In this document: positions 28,127 through 37,314 of the stretch, in pieces
Position numbering within the stretch: position 1 is the first letter of the stretch
How the letters are laid out: each line of letters opens with the position of its first letter
DNA from: Metabacillus litoralis
Lineage (GTDB): Bacteria > Bacillota > Bacilli > Bacillales > Bacillaceae
Direction: 5' to 3'
Length of the DNA stretch: 64,000 nt
NCBI RefSeq assembly: GCF_003667825.1
Contig: NZ_CP033043.1
Span: 993,001 to 1,057,000, forward strand
The notes under the pieces: generated by a model
What the model saw: the letters and a program-made list of their open reading frames with translations, nothing else
Told to the model about the DNA's origin: nothing
The model's database searches: none
Translations under genes and position numbers: made by a program

Positions 28127-28687
28127 CTATTCGTTTAAAACTTTTTCCATAACCGCTTTTGTTTTCGGTCCAAAAACTCCGTCATTAGTAAGCTCTGGAA
28201 ATCGCTTTTGAAACTGAATGATAGCCTCTTTTGTTTGCTGACCATAGATTCCGTCAATAACAACGTTATAACTCATATCATTTAAACCTTTTTGTAGAGT
28301 TTTTACTGCTTCACCTCTACTACCTAGTTTTAGCATTTTTTCATCAAATCCAAATGAATTAACCTCTTTGGACAGAGAAGCATGTGTATTTGGTCCATAA
28401 ATTCCATCAGCTTTTAAATTGTTTTTGGCTTTTTGAAAAGCGAGTACCGCTCTTGTTGTATTTGGTCCGAAAATTCCATCTTCAGATAATTCTGCGCCCA
28501 TTGCTTTATTTAAAGCCCGTTGCATAATTTTAACATTCTCTCCTTTTGATCCTTCTTTAAGAATTGAGGATAGATCAAAAATTTCATATTGTAAACTTTC
28601 CTGGGCATTAACCCCTGTAGAGGGTATTCCTAAAAATAAAGCTGATGCTGTCACAATTGTTGCAGTTAGACTTTTCCATTTATACAA
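28127..28687 (-). CDS. Secreted peptidoglycan-binding protein
   Basis: 186 residues from TTG 28687, with GGGAG 9 nt upstream; ATG 28696 abuts the ribosome site. Signal peptide YKWKSLTATIVTASALFLGI ending near VNA-Q. Two peptidoglycan-binding-1 modules follow: GSKGENVKIMQRALN ... DGIFGPNTTRAVLAFQ and GSRGEAVKTLQKGLN ... DGIYGQQTKEAIIQFQ, each with the extra DG(I/V)xGP turn. No catalytic domain. It lies 83 bp after the SgrR-like gene on the same strand. Confidence 0.85.
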   Translation of the reverse strand: MYKWKSLTATIVTASALFLGIPSTGVNAQESLQYEIFDLSSILKEGSKGENVKIMQRALNKAMGAELSEDGIFGPNTTRAVLAFQKAKNNLKADGIYGPNTHASLSKEVNSFGFDEKMLKLGSRGEAVKTLQKGLNDMSYNVVIDGIYGQQTKEAIIQFQKRFPELTNDGVFGPKTKAVMEKVLNE

Positions 28688-28770
28688 ATAAATCATCTCC
28701 CTTTGTTTTGACTCTTCACATATAGAACGAAAGATGTTTTTGTATTGTTTCAATTTCAAACTGCCTAAAT

Positions 28771-30528
28771 TTATAACTCGAGAGGATCTATCCAAACGGA
28801 ATGAAAGTTAGTTAAACCGTAAGAATCAAAAGATACACCTTTTAAAGACGAATGATAATGCAGTGTATTTGTTGCGTGGTAAAGAAAATGAATAGTATGA
28901 TCTTTCTTTAGGATTTCTTCAATTTGTAAGAAATAAGATATTCTTTCATTTTTGTTCTTCTTCAATTTCATAAAAGCAAGCTCCGTATCAATGATCTTTT
29001 TTGTTTCATCATGAAAGAAATTTCTAATAAACGAATGATCACTTTTGAAGAGTGTATATAATCCAACCTCAACATCACGATCCAATATAACTGATAACAA
29101 AACGAAATCGGAATTAGATATTGTCTCATGGTTGTCATGCGAAATCGGCGTAAGGGAAATGTTCAACCCAATCTTTTTTGCTTCTTTTTGGATCCAGCAT
29201 GCACTTTCATACCCTTCATTAAGGTTAAAATAATAAAGCTTAATAATCTCACCAGCATAATGACTTTTTTGTAAATAATTTTCAGCAATGTCCAAATGCT
29301 GTGAATCACTGTTTACTTTTTTACTATATGGTGTTAGAAAACTTGTTGCTGGTATACGCCGGTTTCCCTTTAGCTCATTCACTAAATGACTTGGATTAAT
29401 GAGATGTTTTATACACAAACGAAAGTAACTATTAGATTGATAGCCGTTTTTTGTCTGATTAAATAATAGAAAACGACTTCCTTCTAATTTTTGTTTGTGG
29501 ATGACAGACTTTTGTTGCTTTTCACCTATCTCCAGTGTTGAAGCATTATTAGGAGCATCGTTGCTTTTTTGCATCCAAATATCAATCGAATCAATTAATG
29601 GTCTTTCTCGAAAATAAGAATCAAAGGCTACTAGACGAATAAAATGTTTGGTATGCTCCATCACTCTAAAAGGCCCTGTTCCGTTTGGTAGGTTATGTTT
29701 TTTATATGAATGGTGAAGAACCGAACAGTGAAAGGAAGTTAACACTCTTGGGAAAAACAGGTTTTGCTCCTTAAAGTAGAAGGAAATAGTGTGTTCATCA
29801 TTTATCTCGACCTTTAATAAGTCATCTAGTAGGGGAGTGATACTTGTATGTTTACCAACCGTAAGCAGGTACTCGAATGTGAATTTCACATCAGCAGCTG
29901 TAAATATTTCGCCACGGTGGAACATAACAGATTTTCTTAAGTAAAAAGTCCATTTTTTTTCATTGTTATCATAATTCCATGCGTAAGCTAAGCCAGGACT
30001 TAATTTTTGTTCACGATGATCATAGGTAACAAGTGTACTATAAATTTCCTTCACTAAATGAGCCTCTGAGTATAGAAGAACATCCATAGGTGTTAATGTA
30101 GTAATTTCTTGTGATAATAAAATCTTTATAACGTTAGTGGAATCTTTTTTTGATTTCTCTATTTTGGGACCAAGCTTTATTGATAAGATGGTATATAAAC
30201 TTTTCCGTCCTTCTTCGTTCAAATAAGAGGCATTAATAAAATTTACAACATCGATTATCTTTTCTTCAGAAACCATTTCAGATACATATTCTTCTGCTGA
30301 TTCAATGAATCCTTGTAAAAAAAGTAGTGTTGATTTTTTTCCACGACCTCTACCAGAAACCCATTTTAATTTATGAGCTGTACTTAATTTTTTTATTAAG
30401 TAATTTGCATTTCTTTCGGAAATTGAAAGTATTTCAGCAACTTCCTTAAGAGTGATCGTAATTTCTTCGTTATTTTCATAGTGATCAAATATATTTCTTA
30501 AGATTAATAGATGTTCGATCTGTTTCAT
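28771..30528 (-). CDS. SgrR-like regulator with solute-binding domain
   Basis: 585 residues from ATG 30528 (CTGGAGGATAT). An N-terminal winged helix (about 1-105; TLKEVAEILSISERNANYLI and WVSGRGRGKKSTLLF) is fused to an extracellular-type solute-binding domain family 5 (about 155-570; SPGLAYAWNYDNNEKKWTFY, GEIFTAADVKFTFEYLL, LPNGTGPFRV), here cytoplasmic since no signal peptide exists. Such proteins sense small solutes and control adjacent transporters. A divergent MFS exporter gene begins 110 bp away, the probable target. Confidence 0.88.
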   Translation of the reverse strand: MKQIEHLLILRNIFDHYENNEEITITLKEVAEILSISERNANYLIKKLSTAHKLKWVSGRGRGKKSTLLFLQGFIESAEEYVSEMVSEEKIIDVVNFINASYLNEEGRKSLYTILSIKLGPKIEKSKKDSTNVIKILLSQEITTLTPMDVLLYSEAHLVKEIYSTLVTYDHREQKLSPGLAYAWNYDNNEKKWTFYLRKSVMFHRGEIFTAADVKFTFEYLLTVGKHTSITPLLDDLLKVEINDEHTISFYFKEQNLFFPRVLTSFHCSVLHHSYKKHNLPNGTGPFRVMEHTKHFIRLVAFDSYFRERPLIDSIDIWMQKSNDAPNNASTLEIGEKQQKSVIHKQKLEGSRFLLFNQTKNGYQSNSYFRLCIKHLINPSHLVNELKGNRRIPATSFLTPYSKKVNSDSQHLDIAENYLQKSHYAGEIIKLYYFNLNEGYESACWIQKEAKKIGLNISLTPISHDNHETISNSDFVLLSVILDRDVEVGLYTLFKSDHSFIRNFFHDETKKIIDTELAFMKLKKNKNERISYFLQIEEILKKDHTIHFLYHATNTLHYHSSLKGVSFDSYGLTNFHSVWIDPLEL

Positions 30529-30638
30529 ATATCCTCCAGATAAAAGGTGCAATACATACTTTGTTTTTTCACTTTTTAGTTATTGTATTTCAGGTTTAAA
30601 TAAATAATAACAGATAATTGTGAATGGGGGATGTGAGG

Positions 30639-31871
30639 ATGATTGAATTACTTAAAGATAAAACCTATTTAAGGTATTGGTTGGCAGTTGTTGTGTCATT
30701 TTTAGGAGACGCAATGACGATAACGACTGTTTCATTCCTTATTGGTACAACTGTGGAAAATCCATTGTTAATCGGATTTGTATTTGTTGCTCAATTACTT
30801 CCTGCTGTAATTCTTGGGCCATTAATAGGGCCTTTAATAGATAAATATTCAAGTCGGAAAATGATGATTTTTTCGGATGTTTTTCGATGCTTCATGGTAT
30901 TAAGTATGATTTTATTTGTTGATAAACCACTCGTTTTGATTTGTCTCACTCTTTTACAAGGGATAGGTACAGCGTTTTTTGAACCAGCGAGAATGGCATC
31001 AATACCAATAATAGTTGGAATAAATCGTATACCAAGTGGTATTGCTTTGTTTCAAACAACGGTTGCTGTTATCAAATTAGTAGGACCTGTACTCGCTGGC
31101 TTATTATTAGCTTTTCAATCGCCTAGTTTAGTATTTATACTTGATGCATCATCCTATATTATTTCTGCATGTTTAATATTCAGCTTAAAAATTTTAAAAG
31201 CTCAAAAAAAAGATCATAACACAAATTCATATTTTAATAGTCTTTGGACCGGAGTTAGGGAGATGATCAAAACTTCAATTCTATTATTTATGATACTTTT
31301 GTTGTTCCCGGTTCTGATTGGTTATGGTATGTTTTTAACAAATTATAAAGCTGTATTGCTTCAATATTTTCAAGTATCTAATATAGAGTTCGGAATTTTA
31401 GAAGGGATATTTGCATTTGGAACGGTAATCGGGGCAATCGTAGGTTCTTATGCTATGAAAAAAATTGTACATTACCAATTATTATATATTGCAATTGGTA
31501 CACTTGGTCTAGGTGTTGTCAGTGTTTATGGCATTATAAAAGTAGACGTAATGTTTAGTCAGTCTGTCTTCTTTATACTAGGGGGATGGAGTTTCATTAC
31601 AGGCTTAGCCAATGCTTTATTGATGGTCCCGACAAGTTCGATCTTTCTACTACATTTACCTGAGGCTATTAGAGGAAGAGGAACGGCCATTTTTTATTCT
31701 ATTTTCAATTTGTTTTTATTAGCCGGTACCCTTCTTGGGGGCTTTATTGCAAGTTCAATCAATATCCTGCTTGCGTTGATCCTATCTGGAGGGATACTAC
31801 TTATCACAACCATCTCTTACCCAATATATAAAAATACATCATTGATGAGGAAGGTGAAAAAACAGCTATAA
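30639..31871 (+). CDS. MFS transporter
   Basis: 410 residues from ATG 30639 (GGGGG 9 nt upstream). About 12 hydrophobic helices. It resembles the drug/macrolide-type MFS group: YLRYWLAVVVSFLGDAMTIT, the loop motif GPLIGPLIDKYSSRKMMIFS and RGRGTAIFYSIFNLFLLAG. Divergent from the SgrR-like regulator, which suggests substrate-induced expression. Substrate unknown; sugar or drug efflux is likely. Confidence 0.88.
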   Translation: MIELLKDKTYLRYWLAVVVSFLGDAMTITTVSFLIGTTVENPLLIGFVFVAQLLPAVILGPLIGPLIDKYSSRKMMIFSDVFRCFMVLSMILFVDKPLVLICLTLLQGIGTAFFEPARMASIPIIVGINRIPSGIALFQTTVAVIKLVGPVLAGLLLAFQSPSLVFILDASSYIISACLIFSLKILKAQKKDHNTNSYFNSLWTGVREMIKTSILLFMILLLFPVLIGYGMFLTNYKAVLLQYFQVSNIEFGILEGIFAFGTVIGAIVGSYAMKKIVHYQLLYIAIGTLGLGVVSVYGIIKVDVMFSQSVFFILGGWSFITGLANALLMVPTSSIFLLHLPEAIRGRGTAIFYSIFNLFLLAGTLLGGFIASSINILLALILSGGILLITTISYPIYKNTSLMRKVKKQL

Positions 31872-32010
31872 CAAGGTGAATTAATTATAGATACAATACA
31901 AATATATGTGACTGGCTTTATTTTTATAGGTGTCGTAAATATGTATCACATGTGACATAGTCGTGTTATAATTAGTGACATGGTTTTTAAATCTATCGGA
32001 GCTGATACAG

Positions 32011-33192
32011 ATGAATACACTAGAAGTTATGACAAATTTAAATAAAGTCATCCCCTATTTCCAAGCCATTTTCAGTGCAGATAGTCATACAATTATCGGT
32101 TATGAGGTTTTGGCTAGAATCGAAACAGATGATGGGATAGAGAGTTTAGGTCCTTTTTTTCATGACCCGACGATACCAATGGAATTTAGTCTTGAGGTGG
32201 ATGCATTTATCCATGAAAAGGCGTTGGAGGTCATACTTAATAAAAAAGAAGATGTTCTACTGTTTCTAAATGTGAATGCAAATTATGTGATGATTGATAA
32301 TGGGGAAGGTCTTCTTACCAGGCTTTTAACCTTTCGTGAACGTGGTCTTATGCTTTCAAAAATAGTAATAGAATTAACTGAACATAATGTTAATGGTGAT
32401 ATGTTAATGGTGGCCACACTATGTCAAAAAATAAAAGCTTTAGGTGTAAAGATTGCAATTGATGATGTTGGGGTTGGAGCAAGTAATTTAGATCGAATTG
32501 GAATGCTTGAGCCAGACATATTAAAAGTAGATATTCATGCGTTAAAAAGCAATCAACAAACAACGTCTTATGATGGGGTATTGTACTCGTTATCTTTACT
32601 AGCTAGAAAAATAGGGGCAGAGTTATTGTTCGAAGGTATTGAGAATAGTGATCAATTTTACTATTCATGGAGTAGAAATGCAAGGTATTATCAAGGATAC
32701 TTCTTTTCAAAACCTCAAGGTATATTAATAGAAAAAAACATCCTTAAAGAACGATTTAAGAAAGATATCTATCATTTTATAGAACTGGAACGTAAGAAGT
32801 ATAAGTTAGAATATCAGTTATCTCATCAGTTAAATGAAAAATTAAACTCTTTAACACAGTCTGTACCAATTGATCATAATTTAGATGAATGGTTATATAA
32901 GATAGCTGTGAACCTAGAAGAAGAGTGTTTTAGAATCTATATAACGGATAAAAATGGGTACCAAATGACTTCGAACGGAATGAGAGTTAATAAAGATTGG
33001 ATGCTCTTACCTGCTTTAAAAGGGAGTAATTGGAGCTGGCGACCCTTTTTTATTGAAAATCTTATAAGGATGGATGAGGAGAACAAAGGGATTTTATCTG
33101 ATGTATATAGTGATATTGAAACAAGTGAGAGTGTCCGAACTTTTTCTTTTCCTATTGATTATCAGCTTTACTTATTTATTGATATACGCTAG
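32011..33192 (+). CDS. ykuI: YkuI-like EAL-domain protein
   Basis: 393 residues from ATG 32011 (CGGAGCTGATACAG). The N-terminal EAL domain (about 15-240) has EVLAR in place of EAL, ELTEHN, IDDVGVGASNLDRI and LFEGIEN; a C-terminal YkuI_C domain (about 280-390; NWSWRPFFIENLIRMDEENK, TFSFPIDYQLYLFIDIR) is decisive. YkuI binds cyclic-di-GMP; as I recall its phosphodiesterase activity was weak or undetected, so it may be a receptor. Gene stands alone with its own terminator. Confidence 0.92.
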   Translation: MNTLEVMTNLNKVIPYFQAIFSADSHTIIGYEVLARIETDDGIESLGPFFHDPTIPMEFSLEVDAFIHEKALEVILNKKEDVLLFLNVNANYVMIDNGEGLLTRLLTFRERGLMLSKIVIELTEHNVNGDMLMVATLCQKIKALGVKIAIDDVGVGASNLDRIGMLEPDILKVDIHALKSNQQTTSYDGVLYSLSLLARKIGAELLFEGIENSDQFYYSWSRNARYYQGYFFSKPQGILIEKNILKERFKKDIYHFIELERKKYKLEYQLSHQLNEKLNSLTQSVPIDHNLDEWLYKIAVNLEEECFRIYITDKNGYQMTSNGMRVNKDWMLLPALKGSNWSWRPFFIENLIRMDEENKGILSDVYSDIETSESVRTFSFPIDYQLYLFIDIR

Positions 33193-33231
33193 AAAATAAC
33201 CTTTAGCCGAAAAAGAGCTAAAGGTTATTTT
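33193..33231 (+). terminator. ykuI terminator
   Basis: AAAATAACCTTTAGC ... GCTAAAGGTTATTTT, a long perfect stem. Confidence 0.9.
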
Positions 33232-33362
33232 AAATTTTTAAAAATATTTCTTAATGTTATCGAACATATATTTTCCATTTTTAAGAAAAGAGGTAAAATG
33301 ACATAAGATATTATTCCTAGATCATACAAAAAAGTACGTTTTAAATAATGAGGTGCAGCATA

Positions 33363-34352
33363 ATGAACCGTAAAGTGAAAATAGTTGGCATGGGTTCGTA
33401 TTTACCAAAAAGATTAATAGAATCAACAGAAATTGATAAAATGATTGGCGCAGAGCCAGGTTGGTCTGAGAAAAGATCAGGAGTTAAACAACGCTATTTT
33501 GTAAATGATGAAACCGCTACATATATGGGGGCAAAGGCGGCTAAAAAAGCAGTTGAGAATGCAGGTCTTTGTCTATCTGACATTGATTGTATTATTAGTG
33601 CAAGCGGGACAAATGAGCAGGCTATTCCATGTAATGCCTCTTTAATACAAAAGCATTTGGGACTTCAAAGCTCTGGAATTCCTTGTTTTGATGTTAATTC
33701 AACCTGTTTAAGCTTTGTATCTGCACTCGATATGGTGTCATATGCTGTACATGCTGGTAAATATGAAAACGTGTTAATCGTCTCTTCTGAAATTTCTTCC
33801 GTTGGACTAAATTGGAAACAACGTGAGAGTAGTATATTATTTGGTGATGGAGCAGTAGCGATGGTTTTATCAGCTGCAACCAATACTTCCAAAATTTTGA
33901 GTTCACATATGGAAACATATAGTGAGGGAGCTCATTTATCAGAAATAAGAGGTGGAGGAACAAAGCTTCATCCACGTATTTATAGTGAACAAACAGCTGA
34001 AGAGTTTTTATTTGATATGGACGGAAGAGCTATTTTTAAATTATCGTATAAACTTTTACCAGATTTTTTGGATCGATTATTTAAAGGGACTGGTTTAACA
34101 ATTGCAGATATCAATATGGTTATTCCTCATCAAGCAAGCGCATCTGCTATGAAGATTATTCGAAAAAAACTAGGTGTAAAAGAAGAACGATTTATGAACA
34201 TTATTGATCGTTATGGGAACATGATTGCAGCATCCATTCCGCTTGCTCTTCATGAAGCGGTAAATCAAGGTCGTATTAATAGAGGTGATACTATTTTACT
34301 GTTAGGGACTTCGGCTGGGCTTTCTATTGGAGGTATCTTAATTGAATACTAG
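33363..34352 (+). CDS. 3-oxoacyl-ACP synthase III-like (KAS III/FabH family)
   Basis: First gene of the biosynthetic operon. 329 residues from ATG 33363 (GAGGTG 7 nt upstream). The thiolase-fold triad is intact: Cys115 in DVNSTCLSF, His256 in VIPHQAS, Asn286 in YGNMIAASIP. It should condense an acyl-CoA or acyl-ACP with a malonyl or second acyl unit. The sequence has features of secondary-metabolite KAS III enzymes, and housekeeping fabH is not normally in such company. The stop overlaps the next start by 11 bp. Confidence 0.88.
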   Translation: MNRKVKIVGMGSYLPKRLIESTEIDKMIGAEPGWSEKRSGVKQRYFVNDETATYMGAKAAKKAVENAGLCLSDIDCIISASGTNEQAIPCNASLIQKHLGLQSSGIPCFDVNSTCLSFVSALDMVSYAVHAGKYENVLIVSSEISSVGLNWKQRESSILFGDGAVAMVLSAATNTSKILSSHMETYSEGAHLSEIRGGGTKLHPRIYSEQTAEEFLFDMDGRAIFKLSYKLLPDFLDRLFKGTGLTIADINMVIPHQASASAMKIIRKKLGVKEERFMNIIDRYGNMIAASIPLALHEAVNQGRINRGDTILLLGTSAGLSIGGILIEY

Positions 34353-35484
34353 AAAAAGAGTTTTAGTAACTGGTGCCAGAGCCCCTGTTGCTCTCCATTT
34401 GTGTCGGTTAATGAGTCAGGCAGGGTTCGAAGTTTATGCAACTGATTGTATTTCATATCCATTAACAAAGGTTTCTAATAGTATAAAAAAATTCATCTTT
34501 ACTCCTTCACCCAAGAAAGATACGAAAAGTTTTATAAAGTCCTTAATCAACATAATTGAGCAACAAAAAATTTCATTAATCATTCCAACATCTGAAGAAA
34601 TTTTTTATATTTCTAGATATAAAGATCAACTGACCCCGTTTTGTCATGTGTTTGTTGATGACTTTGCAAAATTAAACCTTCTACATAATAAATATGAGTT
34701 TATTCAACTTGTGAAGAACTTGGGTTTTGAAGTGCCAAGGACAGCTTTGCTATCTAATCATGTAAATTTGGATCAATTTGAAGACGAATCTGCTCTTTTA
34801 AAAAAGGTCTATTCGAGATTCTCTGAATCCATAATTTTTCTACAATCTGTTGGGCAAATACCTAACCATATAAAAAAGGGTGGAAGCTGGCTTGTTCAAG
34901 AAAAAATCGTAGGTAAGCAATATTGTTCATATACCATTGCCAATGATGGAAAAGTACTTGCGCATTCTACTTACAAAAGTGAATTCACAGCAGGTTTAGG
35001 TGCAACTCTCTCATTCAAACATGAAAGCAGACCTGATATTGAACGGTTTGCACAGGTTGTGGTTGAAAAACTGAATTTCTCAGGACAGATATCTTTTGAC
35101 TTTATCATACATGAAAATGGAGTCGCCTTTCCGATAGAATGTAACCCTAGAGCGACAAGTGGTCTCCATTTATTTGATAAGAAATTGGCTTATCTATTCA
35201 CAGATGCAAAATCAATTCTTTATCCTAGGAAGGATAAAAAAGAAGCCATAAAGTTGGCCGTTTTTTTATATGGATGGAAACAAGTAAAAAGTCTACGTCA
35301 ACTTAGGAGATTGTTAGAAGTATTTTTTTCATATAAGGACATTACGTTTACAAGCAATGACCTTGGGCCTTACTTTTATCAACTAATTAGTTTATATAAG
35401 ATGTGGAAGGAAAGCAGAAGAAATAAAGTTTCTCTTATGGAACAATCCACCATAGACATAAGTTGGGATGGTGAAACGATTTGA
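34342..35484 (+). CDS. ATP-grasp carboxylate ligase
   Basis: 380 residues from TTG 34342 (GGAGGT 6 nt upstream inside the KAS III gene). N-terminal RVLVTGARAPVALHLCRLMS is a pre-ATP-grasp nucleotide fold. The ATP-grasp region follows with GGSWLVQEKIVGKQYCSYTI and the metal-binding FPIECNPRATSGLHLFD. Such enzymes join a carboxylate to an amine or thiol through an acyl phosphate. Substrates unknown. Translational coupling to both neighbours (11-bp and 4-bp overlaps). Confidence 0.85.
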   Translation: MNTRKRVLVTGARAPVALHLCRLMSQAGFEVYATDCISYPLTKVSNSIKKFIFTPSPKKDTKSFIKSLINIIEQQKISLIIPTSEEIFYISRYKDQLTPFCHVFVDDFAKLNLLHNKYEFIQLVKNLGFEVPRTALLSNHVNLDQFEDESALLKKVYSRFSESIIFLQSVGQIPNHIKKGGSWLVQEKIVGKQYCSYTIANDGKVLAHSTYKSEFTAGLGATLSFKHESRPDIERFAQVVVEKLNFSGQISFDFIIHENGVAFPIECNPRATSGLHLFDKKLAYLFTDAKSILYPRKDKKEAIKLAVFLYGWKQVKSLRQLRRLLEVFFSYKDITFTSNDLGPYFYQLISLYKMWKESRRNKVSLMEQSTIDISWDGETI

Positions 35485-36473
35485 ATGTATTAGTAACTGG
35501 AGCTACTGGTTTTTTAGGAAGAAAAGTAGCGCTTCATCTTGCTTCGATTGGATACAATGTCACAGGGACAGGACGAAACCAACTAGTAGGGGACTCTCTT
35601 TCTAATTCTGGGATTCAATTTAAAGCATGTCATTTGGAAAATCGTGATGATATCATGATGTTGTGTGAAAATCAACATTTTGTTATTCATTGTGGAGCGC
35701 TTTCATCTCCATGGGGCAAGTATAATGACTTTTATCAAGCGAACGTTATTGGTACAAAAAATGTAATTGATGGCTGTAAAAAGTGGAATGTGAGTCGCTT
35801 GGTTCATGTTTCAACACCAAGTTTATATTTTCACTATGACGAGCGTAAAGATGTGAAAGAAGATGATAGTTTACCGGAAAAATTCGTTAACCATTACGCA
35901 AAGACTAAATTTCTTGCAGAAAAAGAAGTAGACCAAGCTTTTATAGATGGTTTATCAACCATTACGATAAGGCCCCGAGCACTATTTGGTCCTGGTGATC
36001 AGGCTATTTTTCCAAGACTTATCAAGGTTTGTGAAAAGGGAATGTTCCCTAAAGTCGGGTCTGGTGATGTTGTTATTGATATGACTTATATAGATAATGC
36101 TGTAGATGCAATCCTTTTATGTATGAACTCTGGATCTGAAACGTTGGGACAAAAATATAATATTACAAATGGTGAAAGAGTTCAGTTATATTCTATGATT
36201 GATACAGTAATGAAACGACTAGGCAGGTCGTTTACTTATAAACAGATTTCATTTAAAAAAGCTTTTCATCTAGCAACATCTTTGGAGTATGTATCGAAAC
36301 TTCTTCTTTTTAGAAAAGAGCCCTTGCTCACAAGATATACAGTTAGTGTCCTTTCTCAATCTCAAACACTATCAATTGAAAAGGCAAAGAGTGAATTAGG
36401 ATATAAGCCAGCTGTTTCTGTTGAAGATGGGACGAAGGAATTTGTAGATTGGTGGAAGTCACATGTCCATTAA
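35481..36473 (+). CDS. NAD-dependent epimerase/3-beta-HSD-like reductase
   Basis: 330 residues from TTG 35481, overlapping the ligase stop by 4 bp. Extended short-chain dehydrogenase: Rossmann motif NVLVTGATGFLGRKVALHLA, catalytic Tyr-x-x-x-Lys in NHYAKTKFLAEK, and RPRALFGPGDQAIFPRLIKV. It resembles OleD-type and 3-beta-hydroxysteroid enzymes that reduce a beta-keto acid, which suits the KAS III product. Role in this pathway is inferred from context. Confidence 0.87.
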   Translation: MNVLVTGATGFLGRKVALHLASIGYNVTGTGRNQLVGDSLSNSGIQFKACHLENRDDIMMLCENQHFVIHCGALSSPWGKYNDFYQANVIGTKNVIDGCKKWNVSRLVHVSTPSLYFHYDERKDVKEDDSLPEKFVNHYAKTKFLAEKEVDQAFIDGLSTITIRPRALFGPGDQAIFPRLIKVCEKGMFPKVGSGDVVIDMTYIDNAVDAILLCMNSGSETLGQKYNITNGERVQLYSMIDTVMKRLGRSFTYKQISFKKAFHLATSLEYVSKLLLFRKEPLLTRYTVSVLSQSQTLSIEKAKSELGYKPAVSVEDGTKEFVDWWKSHVH

Positions 36474-37314
36474 CATGATGAAAATTTTTGCTTGTGGGTA
36501 TTGTACACATCCAGAAAAAATTGTGAACCCTCAAAAAACATTAAAAACAATAAAATTTCCAGCTACAGTAGCTTTGTTAAAACATCCAACTATTGGCTAT
36601 ATTCTTTTTGATACAGGTTATGCTTCTTATTTTCTAGAAGCTACTAAGGTATTCCCTTATTCTATTTACGCAAATTTAACACCTGTTTTCTTCTCAGAAG
36701 AACGATCGATTAAAAATCAATTAAAGAAACAAGACATAAATCATAATGACATTAAAATCATCATTCTTTCTCATTTTCACGGAGATCATGTTGGAGGATT
36801 AAAGGATTTCCCGAACGCAAAAATAGTAACTTTTAAAAAAGCTTATAACCACATCAAAAAACTTAGCAAGCTGAGAGCCTTAACTAAAGGCTGCTTGCTT
36901 GATTTACTTCCTCAAGATTTTCAAGAAAGAGTTTCTTTTATTGATGAAAAACCTTTACTACCTTTAGGGGAAAGTTATCATCCTTTCACGGGAGGTTTTG
37001 ATGTGTTTGGAGACGATTCTATAATTGCTGTAGACTTAACAGGTCATGCTATAGGTCAGCTAGGAATCTTCGTGAACTTGAGTAGTGGTAAAAAAATCTT
37101 TCTTTGTGCTGATGCTGTTTGGCAAAGTACCGCTTTTGAAAATATGATTTTCCCTCATCGTATAGCCCATTTATTAATTGAAGATATTGACGCTTATAAA
37201 CAGAATCTTAAAAAGTTACATCTATTATCTAAGCAAAATCAACATATTGAAATATTACCAACTCACTGCCAAAAAACGTGGGAGATCGCAAAAGAGGGTA
37301 TCATTTATGAATAA
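36463..37314 (+). CDS. Metallo-beta-lactamase-fold hydrolase
   Basis: 283 residues; ATG 36463 overlaps the preceding stop by 11 bp (ATG 36475 or 36478 are other choices). The metal site is ILSHFHGDHVGGL (HxHxDH), with later ligands in VDLTGHAIGQLG and FLCADAVW. The group includes lactonases and thioesterases, which would fit release or opening of an acyl intermediate. Substrate unknown. It is in the position that the hydrolase OleB fills in ole clusters, though unrelated in fold. Confidence 0.87.
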   Translation: MSINMMKIFACGYCTHPEKIVNPQKTLKTIKFPATVALLKHPTIGYILFDTGYASYFLEATKVFPYSIYANLTPVFFSEERSIKNQLKKQDINHNDIKIIILSHFHGDHVGGLKDFPNAKIVTFKKAYNHIKKLSKLRALTKGCLLDLLPQDFQERVSFIDEKPLLPLGESYHPFTGGFDVFGDDSIIAVDLTGHAIGQLGIFVNLSSGKKIFLCADAVWQSTAFENMIFPHRIAHLLIEDIDAYKQNLKKLHLLSKQNQHIEILPTHCQKTWEIAKEGIIYE

